Assembly (NCBI GenBank): GCA_013360295.1
Contig: JABWCL010000006.1
Span: 62,001-126,000, forward strand
DNA length: 64,000 bases
Source: Ignavibacteriaceae bacterium
GTDB taxonomy: Bacteria; Bacteroidota; Ignavibacteria; Ignavibacteriales; Ignavibacteriaceae
Direction of reading: 5' to 3'
The notes under the pieces were generated by a model that worked only from the letters and a program-made list of their open reading frames with translations, made no database searches and was not told where the DNA came from. The stretch's first letter is position 1. Each line of letters starts with the position of its first letter. Position numbers and translations under genes: made by a program. Positions 16,898 to 25,910 of the stretch are shown piece after piece.

Positions 16898-17476
16898 TTA
16901 ATGCTCAGCTTTCTCTTCTTTTGATGAAGAACCGGATACAGCTTCAGATTTATCAAAAATTTGTTTTACATTTTTATTCCCGCTCATTGCCGGTTTAATG
17001 GCTATTTTCCCTTTACGGAAGAGGCGGGCGCCAAGTTCAGCGTCTTTAACCGGCTGCCCGGACATCAGGTTGAAACCGGCGGTAAGCCCAAGTTCAAAAA
17101 GCCTGCCGGTTGTTTTTACCGAACCAAGGAACAGTTCAGAAAAAACCGCGACATCCCTTTCAGGTTTTCTTTTTTCTTTTAGCGCAAGTATCCTGACCGA
17201 CTCCATAATTTTCGCAACGTCAATTTCCATCGGACAACGTTCGGAGCAGGTGTTACAGGCAGCGCAAAGGAAAGGAGTTCTTGAATCGAGGGCTTTATCC
17301 CGTTGATTAAGCTGAATGAAGCGGATCACTTTTGTTGGGGTATCATCAATATAACCGCCTACTGTGCATCCCGCGGCGCACTTACCGCATTGATAGCAGT
17401 CGAATACATTTGCGCCGGAGATGTCTTTGATTTCGCCGGCAAACGCACCGGAACTGAGATTAAGAGTAATATGCAT
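16898..17476 (-). CDS. hdrC: HdrC, 4Fe-4S electron-transfer subunit
   Basis: The 192-residue HdrC subunit has two ferredoxin clusters: FDCYQCGKCAAGC (Cys27, 30, 33, 37) and FLCAACNTCSERCP. It relays electrons from HdrA to HdrB. It is the first gene of the operon, so the promoter should lie between here and about 17580, where the sequence is AT-rich but shows no near-consensus box. The C-terminal 40 residues (Ser/Lys/Glu-rich) look disordered. Confidence 0.93.
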   Translation of the reverse strand: MHITLNLSSGAFAGEIKDISGANVFDCYQCGKCAAGCTVGGYIDDTPTKVIRFIQLNQRDKALDSRTPFLCAACNTCSERCPMEIDVAKIMESVRILALKEKRKPERDVAVFSELFLGSVKTTGRLFELGLTAGFNLMSGQPVKDAELGARLFRKGKIAIKPAMSGNKNVKQIFDKSEAVSGSSSKEEKAEH

Positions 17477-17651
17477 AAAATTCTGATGAAGAGTTTATTT
17501 CAAAATATAGTAATTGGAATTGTGGTAAAGGTAGAAGAGGAATACTGTCTGTCATTAAAAAAAGTAAAGTCGAATTAATTATCCAAAACTGTACTTCAAA
17601 TTTAAGAATAGTTGAAGCTCTTATTCAACAGAAAAGAGAAACAATCGGTTG

Positions 17652-17718
17652 CCAAATACGAATAGTTGCTGATTATCAATCAAAATGCGAATATGAAATG
17701 TTATACACAAATTGATAG
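17652..17718 (+). repeat. 67-bp direct repeat, copy 1
   Basis: This 67-bp block matches 22440-22506 in the same orientation without gaps at 60 of 67 positions; weaker similarity extends about 20 bp further 5'. The shared core includes GATTATCAATCAAAATGCGA. The pair brackets the transposase remnant and two lipoprotein genes. It could be a duplicated insertion boundary or a dispersed repeat. Confidence 0.8.
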
Positions 17719-17763
17719 GGAGATTATGCAAGTCCAGTCGAAATACCCTAGGCTCCTACAATA

Positions 17764-18979
17764 CTAAGATACTTTCTTTGAGTTCGTTTTAGACAGTTCA
17801 CTTAGCTTTCGATTAAGTAAAAATGTTTTATCTGTATTATTTATTTTTCTCATATTCCGCTCATTATCCAATAAAGTAACAGCTATCCAGTATGACCTCA
17901 TCTTGCCGGTTCTCCAACGTTTAACATTCCTCAGTCGTTTCTCAAGTTGTGAGTTTACGTTTTCGATTATATTCGTTGTGCACAAGCTTTTTCCGAGATG
18001 CTTCTTAAGTCCCAACTTGTGAATTGTCAATGTTTCTTCCATTCCTTCCAGCAACGATCTGTGAGCAGACGTGTTTATCCTCTCCAGCTCCGAGGCTATG
18101 TCTATTAACCCACGCTTTGCTTCATCATAACTCTCCTGGCTATTGGCAAACCGTAGCTTTTTCCGGTATTCCTCCTGTTTTCATCGCTGAAGTAGCTGAC
18201 GACATTTTCTCGTTTAGGCCACTGACATCTCTGTACCAGCACTTTCTTCCCAAATACGCTGTCAACCGCTTTTTTATTCCTCGCAATCAGTTGCAGACAA
18301 TTAATAATCCGTTTTCAAACCTTAGATTCCTCCTTATCAAATCAGTATACAATCCGGTGATTGACTCCTCATTCTCTGTCGTCGTATGCACAAAACCCAG
18401 CATTATCTTGTCTCCCACCGAAGTGATCCCTACCGCAGGAACCACTTGTTCCATCGCAAAATATTTTCCGTCTATCATCATTGCCACTATGTCTTAATTG
18501 CCAAGATCGCACTCAAAGAATTCTTTCATTGCAGCTTCGGCGTTTACTACAAACTTTCGGCTTATTACACTCTGACTGATTCCAAAACTATCTGCCAGTG
18601 TCTACCCAACTAACCCATACTTAATTTGACTTATTCCATTTACAATCGCCTTGACCATTTTTACCGGTATCGTAACATCCTTTCGTATTCTTCTGTAGGC
18701 TTCCGGTTCGATGCATTCCCTGCTGACTTTGTGCCGCAACCTGGGGACTTCTATCGGTGATTTTACCCCCTGCGTTGTGAAACTTCCCGGATTGCTGCCC
18801 CACCGGGGATATTCCTTCCCACTTTCATATTTTTCTCCGCTTTTATCTTCCACCTCCCTGGCCATTACTTTCCGTAACGTTTCTGCCAGTACTTCTCTCA
18901 GGAAGAAATCGGGATTTATTTTCTGTAGTTTTTTAAGCTCATCTACAGTGAATTCAGATGGTTTCTTTGTATCTTGCAT
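17764..18979 (-). pseudogene. Decayed IS256/mutator-family transposase
   Basis: Reading the minus strand from 18979 gives the N-terminus (MQDTKKPSEFTVDEL to ISQIKYGLVG), then a frameshift near 18600. The second frame continues ADSFGISQSVISRKFVVNAE through an in-frame TAA near 18495 into MMIDGKYFAMEQVVPAVG (first catalytic Asp) as far as FENGLLIV. It shifts again near 18290 (VFGKKVLVQRCQW) and once more near 18180 (QEEYRKKLRFANSQESYDEA). It ends with SLLEGMEETL (catalytic Glu region) and CTTNIIENVNSQLEKR. At least three frameshifts and one nonsense codon make it dead. I could not identify convincing terminal inverted repeats. Confidence 0.9.
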
Positions 18980-19332
18980 TTATAAAGGCTCCTTTTTGAT
19001 TTGTTTTTGTTTGCAATTATAAAATTAATCATTTGGGGGCCTTTTTCTATAAAATTTCAACTAAGATAGAATATACTCTGGGAGTTTTATTCGCCTCTGC
19101 AGAAGGAATACTCCGGCATCTCCGGTGAAAGTTTTATTTATGAATTAAAAATATAGGAGTTTCCGGTTCAAATAACTTTGAAAATTAGTTTTATTCTTTC
19201 TGGCTTTTATCTATGTTACTGTAGTCAGTCCGGGAAATTACTAATCTCAGTTAAATCTGCCGGCGCCCTGAATATTTCACACTGGCAAATTAATTCATTG
19301 ATTTTATTGCAGAAATTTATTTACGGCAAAAA
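18980..19332. other. Intergenic region without recognised gene
   Basis: This 353-bp AT-rich stretch lies between the 5' end of the transposase remnant and the serine hydrolase gene. It presumably holds the outer end of the dead insertion sequence and the promoter of the downstream lipoprotein pair. I see no open frame with coding character, no strong hairpin and no near-consensus promoter. Confidence 0.5.
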
Positions 19333-20490
19333 ATGAAAGAACTCGCAATTTATTCTGCCTTCTGTGTTTTTCTTGTTTGTATCACATCGTGTATTGAGTT
19401 GCCACAGAAGGATCCGGTACTTCCTATCCCGGCCTACGGCAATAATCCTCCCGACTCATCACTCGAACAAATCATATTTAAATATGTAAAACATTTTCCT
19501 AACGAAACGGAAATAGCCATCGGGCTTATTTCCGGCGATTCAACTTCTTACTATGGAATCAAGCGCAGGAACGATTCGCTCATATCAGTTGATAACAGGA
19601 ATTCAGCTTTTGAGATTGGATCAGTCACTAAAACCTTTACTGCCACTCTGCTCGCAAAACTGGCATATGAAGGGAAAGTATTACTTGATGATCCGGTGAA
19701 AAAATTCCTTCCGGTAAAAATGCGGCAGAGTTCTCTGGGCGGTAAAGAAATAACCCTGAAACATCTTGCCAATCATACGTCAGGAATCCCAAAAGAGCCG
19801 GAGAATATAAGTTTTGATTGGTCCATAGAGGGCAGTCCATATAAGGTTTATGATAAGACCCGCCTTTATTATTACATCTCTCAGCAGCTTGTTCTTCGGT
19901 CCGTGCCCGGGGAAAAGAGGGAATATTCAAATCTTGGAGGCGGACTGCTTGGTCACATCCTTACACTTATCACAAATACTTCTTATGAAAGCCTGCTGCT
20001 TGAATCGATCTGTGAACCCCTGGGCATGATCCGAACTTTTGTTTCCATTGACAGCGCACGTCTTCAGTATCTGGTACCCGGAAGAACTCCTTCAGGAGAT
20101 AAAACTGCTAACTGGGATCTGAATGTACTCACCGGCGGCGGCGGGATAAAATCAACTGCTGAAGATCTATCGAAATATCTGAGTGCACAGATAAATGATA
20201 CAACATTTTATTACCTGACTCAGAAACCCACATTCCAATACACTGAAAATAATGTTGCCGGACTTGGCTGGGCGTGGTATGCAGACAGAGTTAAGAACAG
20301 GAGATATGTTGACGCAACAGGTGGTACCGGCGGATACTCCTGCATTGTAATCTTTGAGCGGACGACAAAAAAAGCTATTATTCTTCTCACGAATGTCTCC
20401 GCGTTTCTTGCATCTAAAGGTGATTATATCTCAAAGATGGGCATCGAAATACATAATACTTTGTATAAAGATGATTTTAAGCAAAACTAA
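19333..20490 (+). CDS. Beta-lactamase-fold serine hydrolase lipoprotein
   Basis: This 385-residue protein has a lipoprotein signal (ITSC, Cys20). It carries the class C/penicillin-binding-protein motifs of the PF00144 family: Ser97-X-X-Lys100 (GSVTKTFTA), Tyr198-Ser-Asn (YSNLGGGLLG) and a late GGTGGYSC segment equivalent to the KTG/HTGG box. Such proteins are esterases, D-aminopeptidases or carboxypeptidases, and rarely true beta-lactamases. It is followed 15 bp later by a second lipoprotein gene, forming a two-gene unit inside the direct-repeat-bounded segment. Confidence 0.88.
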   Translation: MKELAIYSAFCVFLVCITSCIELPQKDPVLPIPAYGNNPPDSSLEQIIFKYVKHFPNETEIAIGLISGDSTSYYGIKRRNDSLISVDNRNSAFEIGSVTKTFTATLLAKLAYEGKVLLDDPVKKFLPVKMRQSSLGGKEITLKHLANHTSGIPKEPENISFDWSIEGSPYKVYDKTRLYYYISQQLVLRSVPGEKREYSNLGGGLLGHILTLITNTSYESLLLESICEPLGMIRTFVSIDSARLQYLVPGRTPSGDKTANWDLNVLTGGGGIKSTAEDLSKYLSAQINDTTFYYLTQKPTFQYTENNVAGLGWAWYADRVKNRRYVDATGGTGGYSCIVIFERTTKKAIILLTNVSAFLASKGDYISKMGIEIHNTLYKDDFKQN

Positions 20491-20505
20491 AATCAAGGTA
20501 CTCCA

Positions 20506-22344
20506 ATGAAAGCAGTATTGTGTTCATGTGTTATAATGCTTGAATTTTTATTGATTAGTTGCAGGCAAATTCCTAACGAATACAAAGAGTACCTGCACGA
20601 ATACTCGGTCCCCGTGGAGTATAGAGAGGTTTTTCCTATTCACGGAGAGGGGAGGTTAAAAATCCCTGAGATCATCTCCCGCGAACAGGCGAAGGAGGAT
20701 GTCCTGATGATGGAATATCTTATAAGAACTTCATATGCCGGCTATGAATACTGGATCACTAAGGGAGTTGATTTTAATGCTTTTTATCAGGGCATATTTG
20801 AAAACCTTGATAAAAATGATTCAGTTACCACCTATGACCTTGAAAAAGAACTTTCAAACATTTTCAATAATATCTACGATGGACACATAGCTCTGGGGGG
20901 GCGGGTTCACAACTGGGCATATAAGCACAAAGCTGCTTATTTCTGTGATATTATTGTCGAAAAGGAGAACGACGGAACCTACAAAGTAATTGACTCGAAA
21001 AATCCATCTGTAAAAGAGGGTGACACATTCACGCAGGTTAATCCCGAACAGTTTCTGTTTCGTACTCTTTCTTCCGAGAGGGTGAAGCAATATCTTATTG
21101 GTAAGATTTCACCGGTTAACGTTTATGCGCAAAAACTTTCCTTCAATGATAAAGAGATTGAAATTTATTTTCGCAAAAGCAGACTGATGTATTCAGAGTT
21201 TAAAGATCCGAAACCTTTTTATATCTACCGGTTAAATAACATACCTGTTATACGGGTAACAAGTTCTGCGGATCATCTTTATCCCGAAATGCTGAAATTT
21301 ATGGAAGCGGGAAATGAATTAAAAAATGAGAAGACGTTAATCTTAAACCTATTCTATCATGGAGGAGGTTCTTCGTATTATCCGCAAACTTTTATGAAGA
21401 ACCTTAACGGAAATTCTGACTGGGATATAAATTGGGCAATGACGACATCTCCGGCAATAACGGAGTACTTCGCGAAGATCGACATCAGCAGCATAAAGGA
21501 TATCTCTCCGCAATACAAAAACTGGATCAAAATAAATTCTGATAAGTTTGAAGATTATAAAAGAAAGCCGGTAAAGGACTGGGAATTTGGCGCTGCGAGC
21601 GGAGCGGGAAAGAAAGGCACCTATGAGGGAAGACTGATCATTTTGACCAACAGGCGAATTTTATCCGCAGGGGAGGGGATGATCGGGGCGTCGCAGTCGG
21701 TGAAGAATAGAATTATTATTGGTGAGAATACTGGCGGTGTTGCCCAATTTTCTGACCTCTGCGAATTTTATCTGCCAAATTCAAAGTTCATTCTGAGATT
21801 ACCCAGGCAGTTCCTGATCATACCGGCTTTAGAAGAATGCCTTGGATATATTCCGGATTACTGGCTTGATACAAATCAGCCGGTGGAGGAAGTTATGAGG
21901 TGGCTCGAAAACCGGAATAGCTATCAGTTCAGATACGGTGAACCATTTAATGAATTCCTGAAAAAAAATAATTATGCCAATGTACTGCCCGAGAAGTTCA
22001 GCATAGTTCCTCCATCTGTTGGTATTCCAGATGAATTAAAAAAGTTTTCGGGGAAATGGTTTGGAGTGGCTGATGGTATTCTTGATAATATATTGATAGT
22101 TGAAAAAATTATTAACCGCCACGAGGCTGAAGTAATTTACTCCTGGGGTGTTGCTTTTCAGTGGGGAGTTGGAACGCCCGGATGGCAGAGATATACGGCT
22201 TCTATTGAAAACGGGATATTAACGATAAGGGACAAAAAGCAACAGGTGAAAATCACTTATTCATTCAATCAAGATGGCACATTAAACTCGGTATATGAAC
22301 GCCCCGGGGCAATTTCGAAGACAACTTTGATGCGGATGAATTAA
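20506..22344 (+). CDS. S41-peptidase-like lipoprotein
   Basis: The 612-residue protein has a lipobox LISC (Cys19). The middle region resembles tail-specific/S41 proteases: NNIYDGHIALGG, then a segment LILNLFYHGGGSSYYPQ, then LIILTNRRILSAGEGMIGAS, where SAGE occupies the usual nucleophile position. The segment after it reads IIIGENTGGVAQ and lacks the lysine of classical CTP proteases, so catalysis (if any) would follow the tricorn-like S41B scheme. The last 110 residues form a separate beta-rich domain. It pairs with the upstream serine hydrolase. Confidence 0.65.
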   Translation: MKAVLCSCVIMLEFLLISCRQIPNEYKEYLHEYSVPVEYREVFPIHGEGRLKIPEIISREQAKEDVLMMEYLIRTSYAGYEYWITKGVDFNAFYQGIFENLDKNDSVTTYDLEKELSNIFNNIYDGHIALGGRVHNWAYKHKAAYFCDIIVEKENDGTYKVIDSKNPSVKEGDTFTQVNPEQFLFRTLSSERVKQYLIGKISPVNVYAQKLSFNDKEIEIYFRKSRLMYSEFKDPKPFYIYRLNNIPVIRVTSSADHLYPEMLKFMEAGNELKNEKTLILNLFYHGGGSSYYPQTFMKNLNGNSDWDINWAMTTSPAITEYFAKIDISSIKDISPQYKNWIKINSDKFEDYKRKPVKDWEFGAASGAGKKGTYEGRLIILTNRRILSAGEGMIGASQSVKNRIIIGENTGGVAQFSDLCEFYLPNSKFILRLPRQFLIIPALEECLGYIPDYWLDTNQPVEEVMRWLENRNSYQFRYGEPFNEFLKKNNYANVLPEKFSIVPPSVGIPDELKKFSGKWFGVADGILDNILIVEKIINRHEAEVIYSWGVAFQWGVGTPGWQRYTASIENGILTIRDKKQQVKITYSFNQDGTLNSVYERPGAISKTTLMRMN

Positions 22345-22439
22345 TCGAAACAGGCATTTGATTGAAAACAATAAAGCCACGAAATAATGTTTAACTCGGA
22401 GGTAAATAAAAAGCGAAGAGAAACGAAAATAATCAGCTT

Positions 22440-22506
22440 CCAAATGTGAATAGTTGCCGATTATCAATCAAAATGCGAATGCGAAATGTTCCACACAAAT
22501 TGATAG
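22440..22506 (+). repeat. 67-bp direct repeat, copy 2
   Basis: This is the partner of 17652-17718 (60 of 67 identical, same orientation). It lies in the 239-bp gap after the S41-like gene. The two copies are 4.8 kb apart. Confidence 0.8.
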
Positions 22507-22583
22507 TTGACAGTTTGAATAAATTCCGCTTTTTAATATTTTGTGATAAACAATTAATGGATAAATAAGTTTTGAGGATAAGT

Positions 22584-23003
22584 ATGAGGCTTCTTCAAGT
22601 ATTATTATTTTTCCTTTGGATCTTTATTATTAACAGTTGTACTTCCTATGACGACTCTCCTCTGGTATATCCGGAAGGATGGAATGCAACGGACACAACG
22701 AATGGAGAATCGCTTCCGCGACGCTTTACTTTGCTTCTCGGTGAAAGTGTGAGGATTAACAGCGCCGGAGTAACAATAAACTTTTCTGCTATCTATAAAG
22801 CATCTTCTGAGAGTTATCAGGTTGTTATTCATTATTATTATGATAACAGCTCCTATGAGATATTTTATGTCAATTCAGACGCTCTGCCCGCACACTATAT
22901 TCTTAAAAGCATGCCACCTTACAAAACGACTTTCACTAAACTTCAGTTTCTGACTGGCTTATGGCATTTGGAGATAGAATATAATCGGTATTTTAATTTA
23001 TAA
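22584..23003 (+). CDS. Small lipoprotein of unknown function
   Basis: This 139-residue protein has a hydrophobic N-terminus ending in INSC, typical of a lipoprotein. The ATG at 22584 is chosen because GAGG lies 7 bases before it; an upstream TTG in frame has no such site. The mature part is rich in Tyr, Ser and Thr and predicted to be mostly beta strand. I do not recognise it. It precedes a small outer-membrane barrel gene on the same strand by 63 bp. Confidence 0.7.
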   Translation: MRLLQVLLFFLWIFIINSCTSYDDSPLVYPEGWNATDTTNGESLPRRFTLLLGESVRINSAGVTINFSAIYKASSESYQVVIHYYYDNSSYEIFYVNSDALPAHYILKSMPPYKTTFTKLQFLTGLWHLEIEYNRYFNL

Positions 23004-23066
23004 GTATTCTGAAATAAGCAAGGACTCTCCTGCAAATATTCGGAACATTGGAAAACTAAAGCTTAG

Positions 23067-23675
23067 ATGGATTTATTGAAAACAACTGTTTTTGGCTCAG
23101 TTATTCTTTGCATAATGCTATCGGCTAACATTTCTGCGCAAAGCCCTGCTCTCAAATTGATATTAAAAGCCGGCGTATCTGAATATGGTTCAGTTCAGGG
23201 TTTGCAGATTAGCGGAGGAAGCGGGCCGGGAGTGTGGTATATTGGACCGATTGTTGGTGCCGGAGTGGAAGCTGATCTAAATAATAATTGGCACACCCAA
23301 TTCACCGTTGAATTTTCTTATAATAAATATGGCGAAGAGGTTTATTATACCGAATCGCTTGAGAGGGGTAAGAACAGGGTGATAGATTTAATGGCTAATC
23401 TTAAAAAGCGGTGGGGCTGGTTCTATATTATTAGCGGAGCGGGCTACTCATTTCAAAAAAATACCGCTACATATTCTTCCGGTTATTTAAGTTCCGGAGC
23501 ATACTTTCACTACCTCAAATATGAGGCTTCGTCCTCAAATGTCTTTACCGGTTTGTTTGGGCTTGGGGTAGAGTTTGAATTGACCAGAAGTGCCGGAATT
23601 TTTCTTGAAGGTACCTGGAGGCTGAGGAAGTATGTTACGCCGGTGCTACAATTGGGGATTAGCCAGAAGCTTTAA
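23067..23675 (+). CDS. Outer-membrane beta-barrel protein
   Basis: The protein has 202 residues. A signal peptide (residues 1-24, ending NISAQ) precedes alternating hydrophobic strands with aromatic girdle residues and an amphipathic final strand (VTPVLQLGISQKL), as in small OmpA/OmpW-like barrels. No enzyme motif is visible. It may act with the preceding lipoprotein, as the two are adjacent and co-directional, but no function can be assigned. Confidence 0.75.
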   Translation: MDLLKTTVFGSVILCIMLSANISAQSPALKLILKAGVSEYGSVQGLQISGGSGPGVWYIGPIVGAGVEADLNNNWHTQFTVEFSYNKYGEEVYYTESLERGKNRVIDLMANLKKRWGWFYIISGAGYSFQKNTATYSSGYLSSGAYFHYLKYEASSSNVFTGLFGLGVEFELTRSAGIFLEGTWRLRKYVTPVLQLGISQKL

Positions 23676-23702
23676 TCATTTTGCGTGTTAAACCGCTGTA
23701 TT

Positions 23703-24155
23703 TTATTCTTTGACTCTTAAATAAATTTCATACACACTTTTACCTTCACTCATTCGGGTGATTTCAATCTTTTCACCGTTTTCCGTTACCACCTGTTCGT
23801 CAATTATATAATTAAGAAGAGACTGATACGCGGGAAGGCGTATTTCCGGGAGGGGGCCTTGAGAACGGGTACGCAGGTATTTACCTGAAAGTTCCATTAA
23901 AAAATATGGTTCGGGGACTTCAAACTTTGCCGGGACAACCACACCGCAGATACTTCTCAGTTCTTCTCCGGTTTTCCCGAGGGGATTATCTAATAATATA
24001 CATACTCCTGTGCCCGGATTGTGACTGATGCCGGCCCCGTCAAGGTACTCCCTGACAAGCGAGATGCAGCTGTCCGTTAACGTATAGGCGCCGGTGAATA
24101 TTTTGCAGATGCAATATATTGGATCGGTTATGTTTATGATTTCAGCGTTTGGCAT
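23703..24155 (-). CDS. Probable GyrI-like / effector-binding-domain protein
   Basis: I prefer the ATG at 24155 (MPNAEIINITDP) over an in-frame TTG at 24185; this gives 150 residues. The order of segments (an initial beta strand, a G-A-Y-T loop, GVCILLDNP, then SICGVVVPAKFEVPEPYF) resembles the SOUL/GyrI-like domain that binds small ligands in AraC- and MerR-type regulators. No DNA-binding domain is present. The gene lies downstream of a strong hairpin. The assignment is tentative. Confidence 0.5.
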   Translation of the reverse strand: MPNAEIINITDPIYCICKIFTGAYTLTDSCISLVREYLDGAGISHNPGTGVCILLDNPLGKTGEELRSICGVVVPAKFEVPEPYFLMELSGKYLRTRSQGPLPEIRLPAYQSLLNYIIDEQVVTENGEKIEITRMSEGKSVYEIYLRVKE

Positions 24156-24192
24156 ATATGCGGCGGAAAAAATGAGCGGATACAACTATACC

Positions 24193-24227
24193 CCAAACCC
24201 CTCTCCTTGTTAAGGGAGAGGGGTTGG
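24193..24227. terminator. GC-rich hairpin after the outer-membrane protein gene
   Basis: CCAAACCCCTCTCC (24193-24206) pairs with 24215-24227 across an 8-base loop, leaving one bulged base. It follows the stop codon of the FadL-like gene by about 19 bp on the minus strand but lacks a U-run. The CCCCTCTCC...GGAGAGGGG pattern resembles intergenic hairpins seen in many environmental genomes. Confidence 0.55.
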
Positions 24228-24245
24228 AGATTTAATAATCATTAG

Positions 24246-25895
24246 TTAAATACTCAGATCAACTCCAAACCTGAGGGCAAAGTCAGGGATGCCAAATACA
24301 ACTACGCCCACACGGAGCGAGTTAAAAATTGTATATTCCCTGCTGAGGGAAAGCCCTGTCGGGAGCGGAAGGTTCAGGAAATCTTTCAGTGATTTCGACT
24401 GTGACGGATCGCCGAAGCCTTTCACATTGGCATCGCCAATAAATAATCCGCCGCTCATAATGTAATGCGGATTCGTATATTTGGTGTATTTCCTGAATAA
24501 CTGGAAAATCAGTCCGTCAAAATCGAAGAACATCGCCCTGAAGGGAAGCAGCGCGAAGCCCCATCCTTTAAGCTCATCCTTAAACTTCAGGTCAATCGCG
24601 CCCTTGAATCCGATATTTGCTTTTTTGGTTATTTCATACGGTTCAAGTTTGTAGGAGAGATCACTGATATACTTGACAAGATTGAACGCAACCGCGTGTT
24701 CCCATACAGGCGCGTCAACTCCTATTGTGATAGTTGACGGGAATGAAAACTCGGCTCCTTTCGGGAAAGGATTATTAACGGGTTTTGTAAGATTCGGCTT
24801 ATCGAGTTTTAACGAATCGATGAGAATATCGAGCGCGTCCTCATCTTCTCCAAGCAGCCTTCCTTTCATAAAACTGGGCTGATGGCCGTAGCTGTATGCT
24901 TCGTCATCCGAGAGTTCGAATTTCGGAAGAATGTCAACCGCGAACACGAAGTTGAAATCGCGGAAGTTATGAGTCGCGCCGAAACGGAAGCCCCACTTTG
25001 TTGAAGTGAAATTTCCGTTCAGTTTCCAGTTGAAATTATTTGATTCGCCGAGAGATGTGTTGATGTTCGGGTCATTCGGATTATTGTAATGATATTCCTG
25101 GTTTTTATTCATTATTATCATTCCGTCCACATTCAGCAGGAGGTTAAAATAATTTGTAACCTCATATCTTGCTACCGCAAGGCCAATGTTGGTAGTACCG
25201 TATTTTCCGTTATACACCTGGTATCCGCCTCCCAACGTCATACTGTTTACGCGGAACAGAAAGTTGAAAGCAAAGGTGCTCTGAAGTGGTAAATCAATTA
25301 TAACTTCTTTGCCTGATACGCTTTTTGTCGAGTTTAGCTTCGTCTTTATTCCGGTCATATACATATCAATGGAAAGGTCCATTGGATAATAAACACCGAA
25401 ACCAAGCACTAACTTATCGTAAACCGGGAAGGAAATCGCGAATGATCCAAACGCCGCGGGCTGGCCAAATTCGAAACTCGAAGTTTTTCCGTACTGCTTA
25501 TAGCCATTTTTATCAAGTATAAAGGTGTTTGTATCCTTTAGAAAATCGTCAGTTGTTAATTTTAACGATTCGTCTACCAGTTTATTAAAATCAACGCCGA
25601 GGGCAGATGAAGTAATAGTAAATTTTGAATCGAAGAATATACTTGCTTTATTAAGGAGTGCAAGTTCTGCCGGGTTGCTGAAAATTGTAGCGGAGCTGAC
25701 ACCGATACGGGGGGAGAAAACACGTCCGAAGTTACCCGAACCGAGGCCGCCTCCCATAGTGTTAATGCTTGCCTGCATATTCATACTGAACTCGCCGCCA
25801 CTGTAATATTTCATTGACGGTGTGTTTGAGGACTGGCTCCAGACAGGTATGCTGAAAGCGAATAAAACCAATAAATTAATAAGTATCTTTTTCAT
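24246..25895 (-). CDS. OmpP1/FadL-like outer-membrane protein
   Basis: This 549-residue protein starts at 25895 (MKKILINLLVLFAF), where GAGAGG sits 9 bases upstream; the earlier ATG at 25904 abuts that site. A signal peptide ends near PVWSQ. The N-terminal region has glycine-rich NTMGGGLGSGNFG and IFSNPAELALLNKAS, close to the N-P-A-x-L signature of FadL/PorV-type barrels, followed by many beta strands. It is the last gene of a three-gene unit with the PorV/PorQ-like protein and the giant surface protein, and could help export or display it (inference). Confidence 0.75.
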   Translation of the reverse strand: MKKILINLLVLFAFSIPVWSQSSNTPSMKYYSGGEFSMNMQASINTMGGGLGSGNFGRVFSPRIGVSSATIFSNPAELALLNKASIFFDSKFTITSSALGVDFNKLVDESLKLTTDDFLKDTNTFILDKNGYKQYGKTSSFEFGQPAAFGSFAISFPVYDKLVLGFGVYYPMDLSIDMYMTGIKTKLNSTKSVSGKEVIIDLPLQSTFAFNFLFRVNSMTLGGGYQVYNGKYGTTNIGLAVARYEVTNYFNLLLNVDGMIIMNKNQEYHYNNPNDPNINTSLGESNNFNWKLNGNFTSTKWGFRFGATHNFRDFNFVFAVDILPKFELSDDEAYSYGHQPSFMKGRLLGEDEDALDILIDSLKLDKPNLTKPVNNPFPKGAEFSFPSTITIGVDAPVWEHAVAFNLVKYISDLSYKLEPYEITKKANIGFKGAIDLKFKDELKGWGFALLPFRAMFFDFDGLIFQLFRKYTKYTNPHYIMSGGLFIGDANVKGFGDPSQSKSLKDFLNLPLPTGLSLSREYTIFNSLRVGVVVFGIPDFALRFGVDLSI

Positions 25896-25910
25896 TTTGC
25901 GCATCCTCTC

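Noticed and set aside
17720-19075. Terminal inverted repeats for the IS256-type remnant
   Set aside because: Only a weak match (AGTYGAAAT and a GGCYCC run with different spacing) was visible at the two sides, too poor to define ends.
19333-20490. True beta-lactamase conferring antibiotic resistance
   Set aside because: SxxK and YSN motifs are shared with many esterases and peptidases of the fold. Lipoprotein anchoring and lack of class C-specific context do not support a resistance call.
24193-24227. Riboswitch upstream of the gene at 23703-24155
   Set aside because: It is a single long hairpin with no conserved riboswitch core; it more likely marks the 3' end of the preceding gene.
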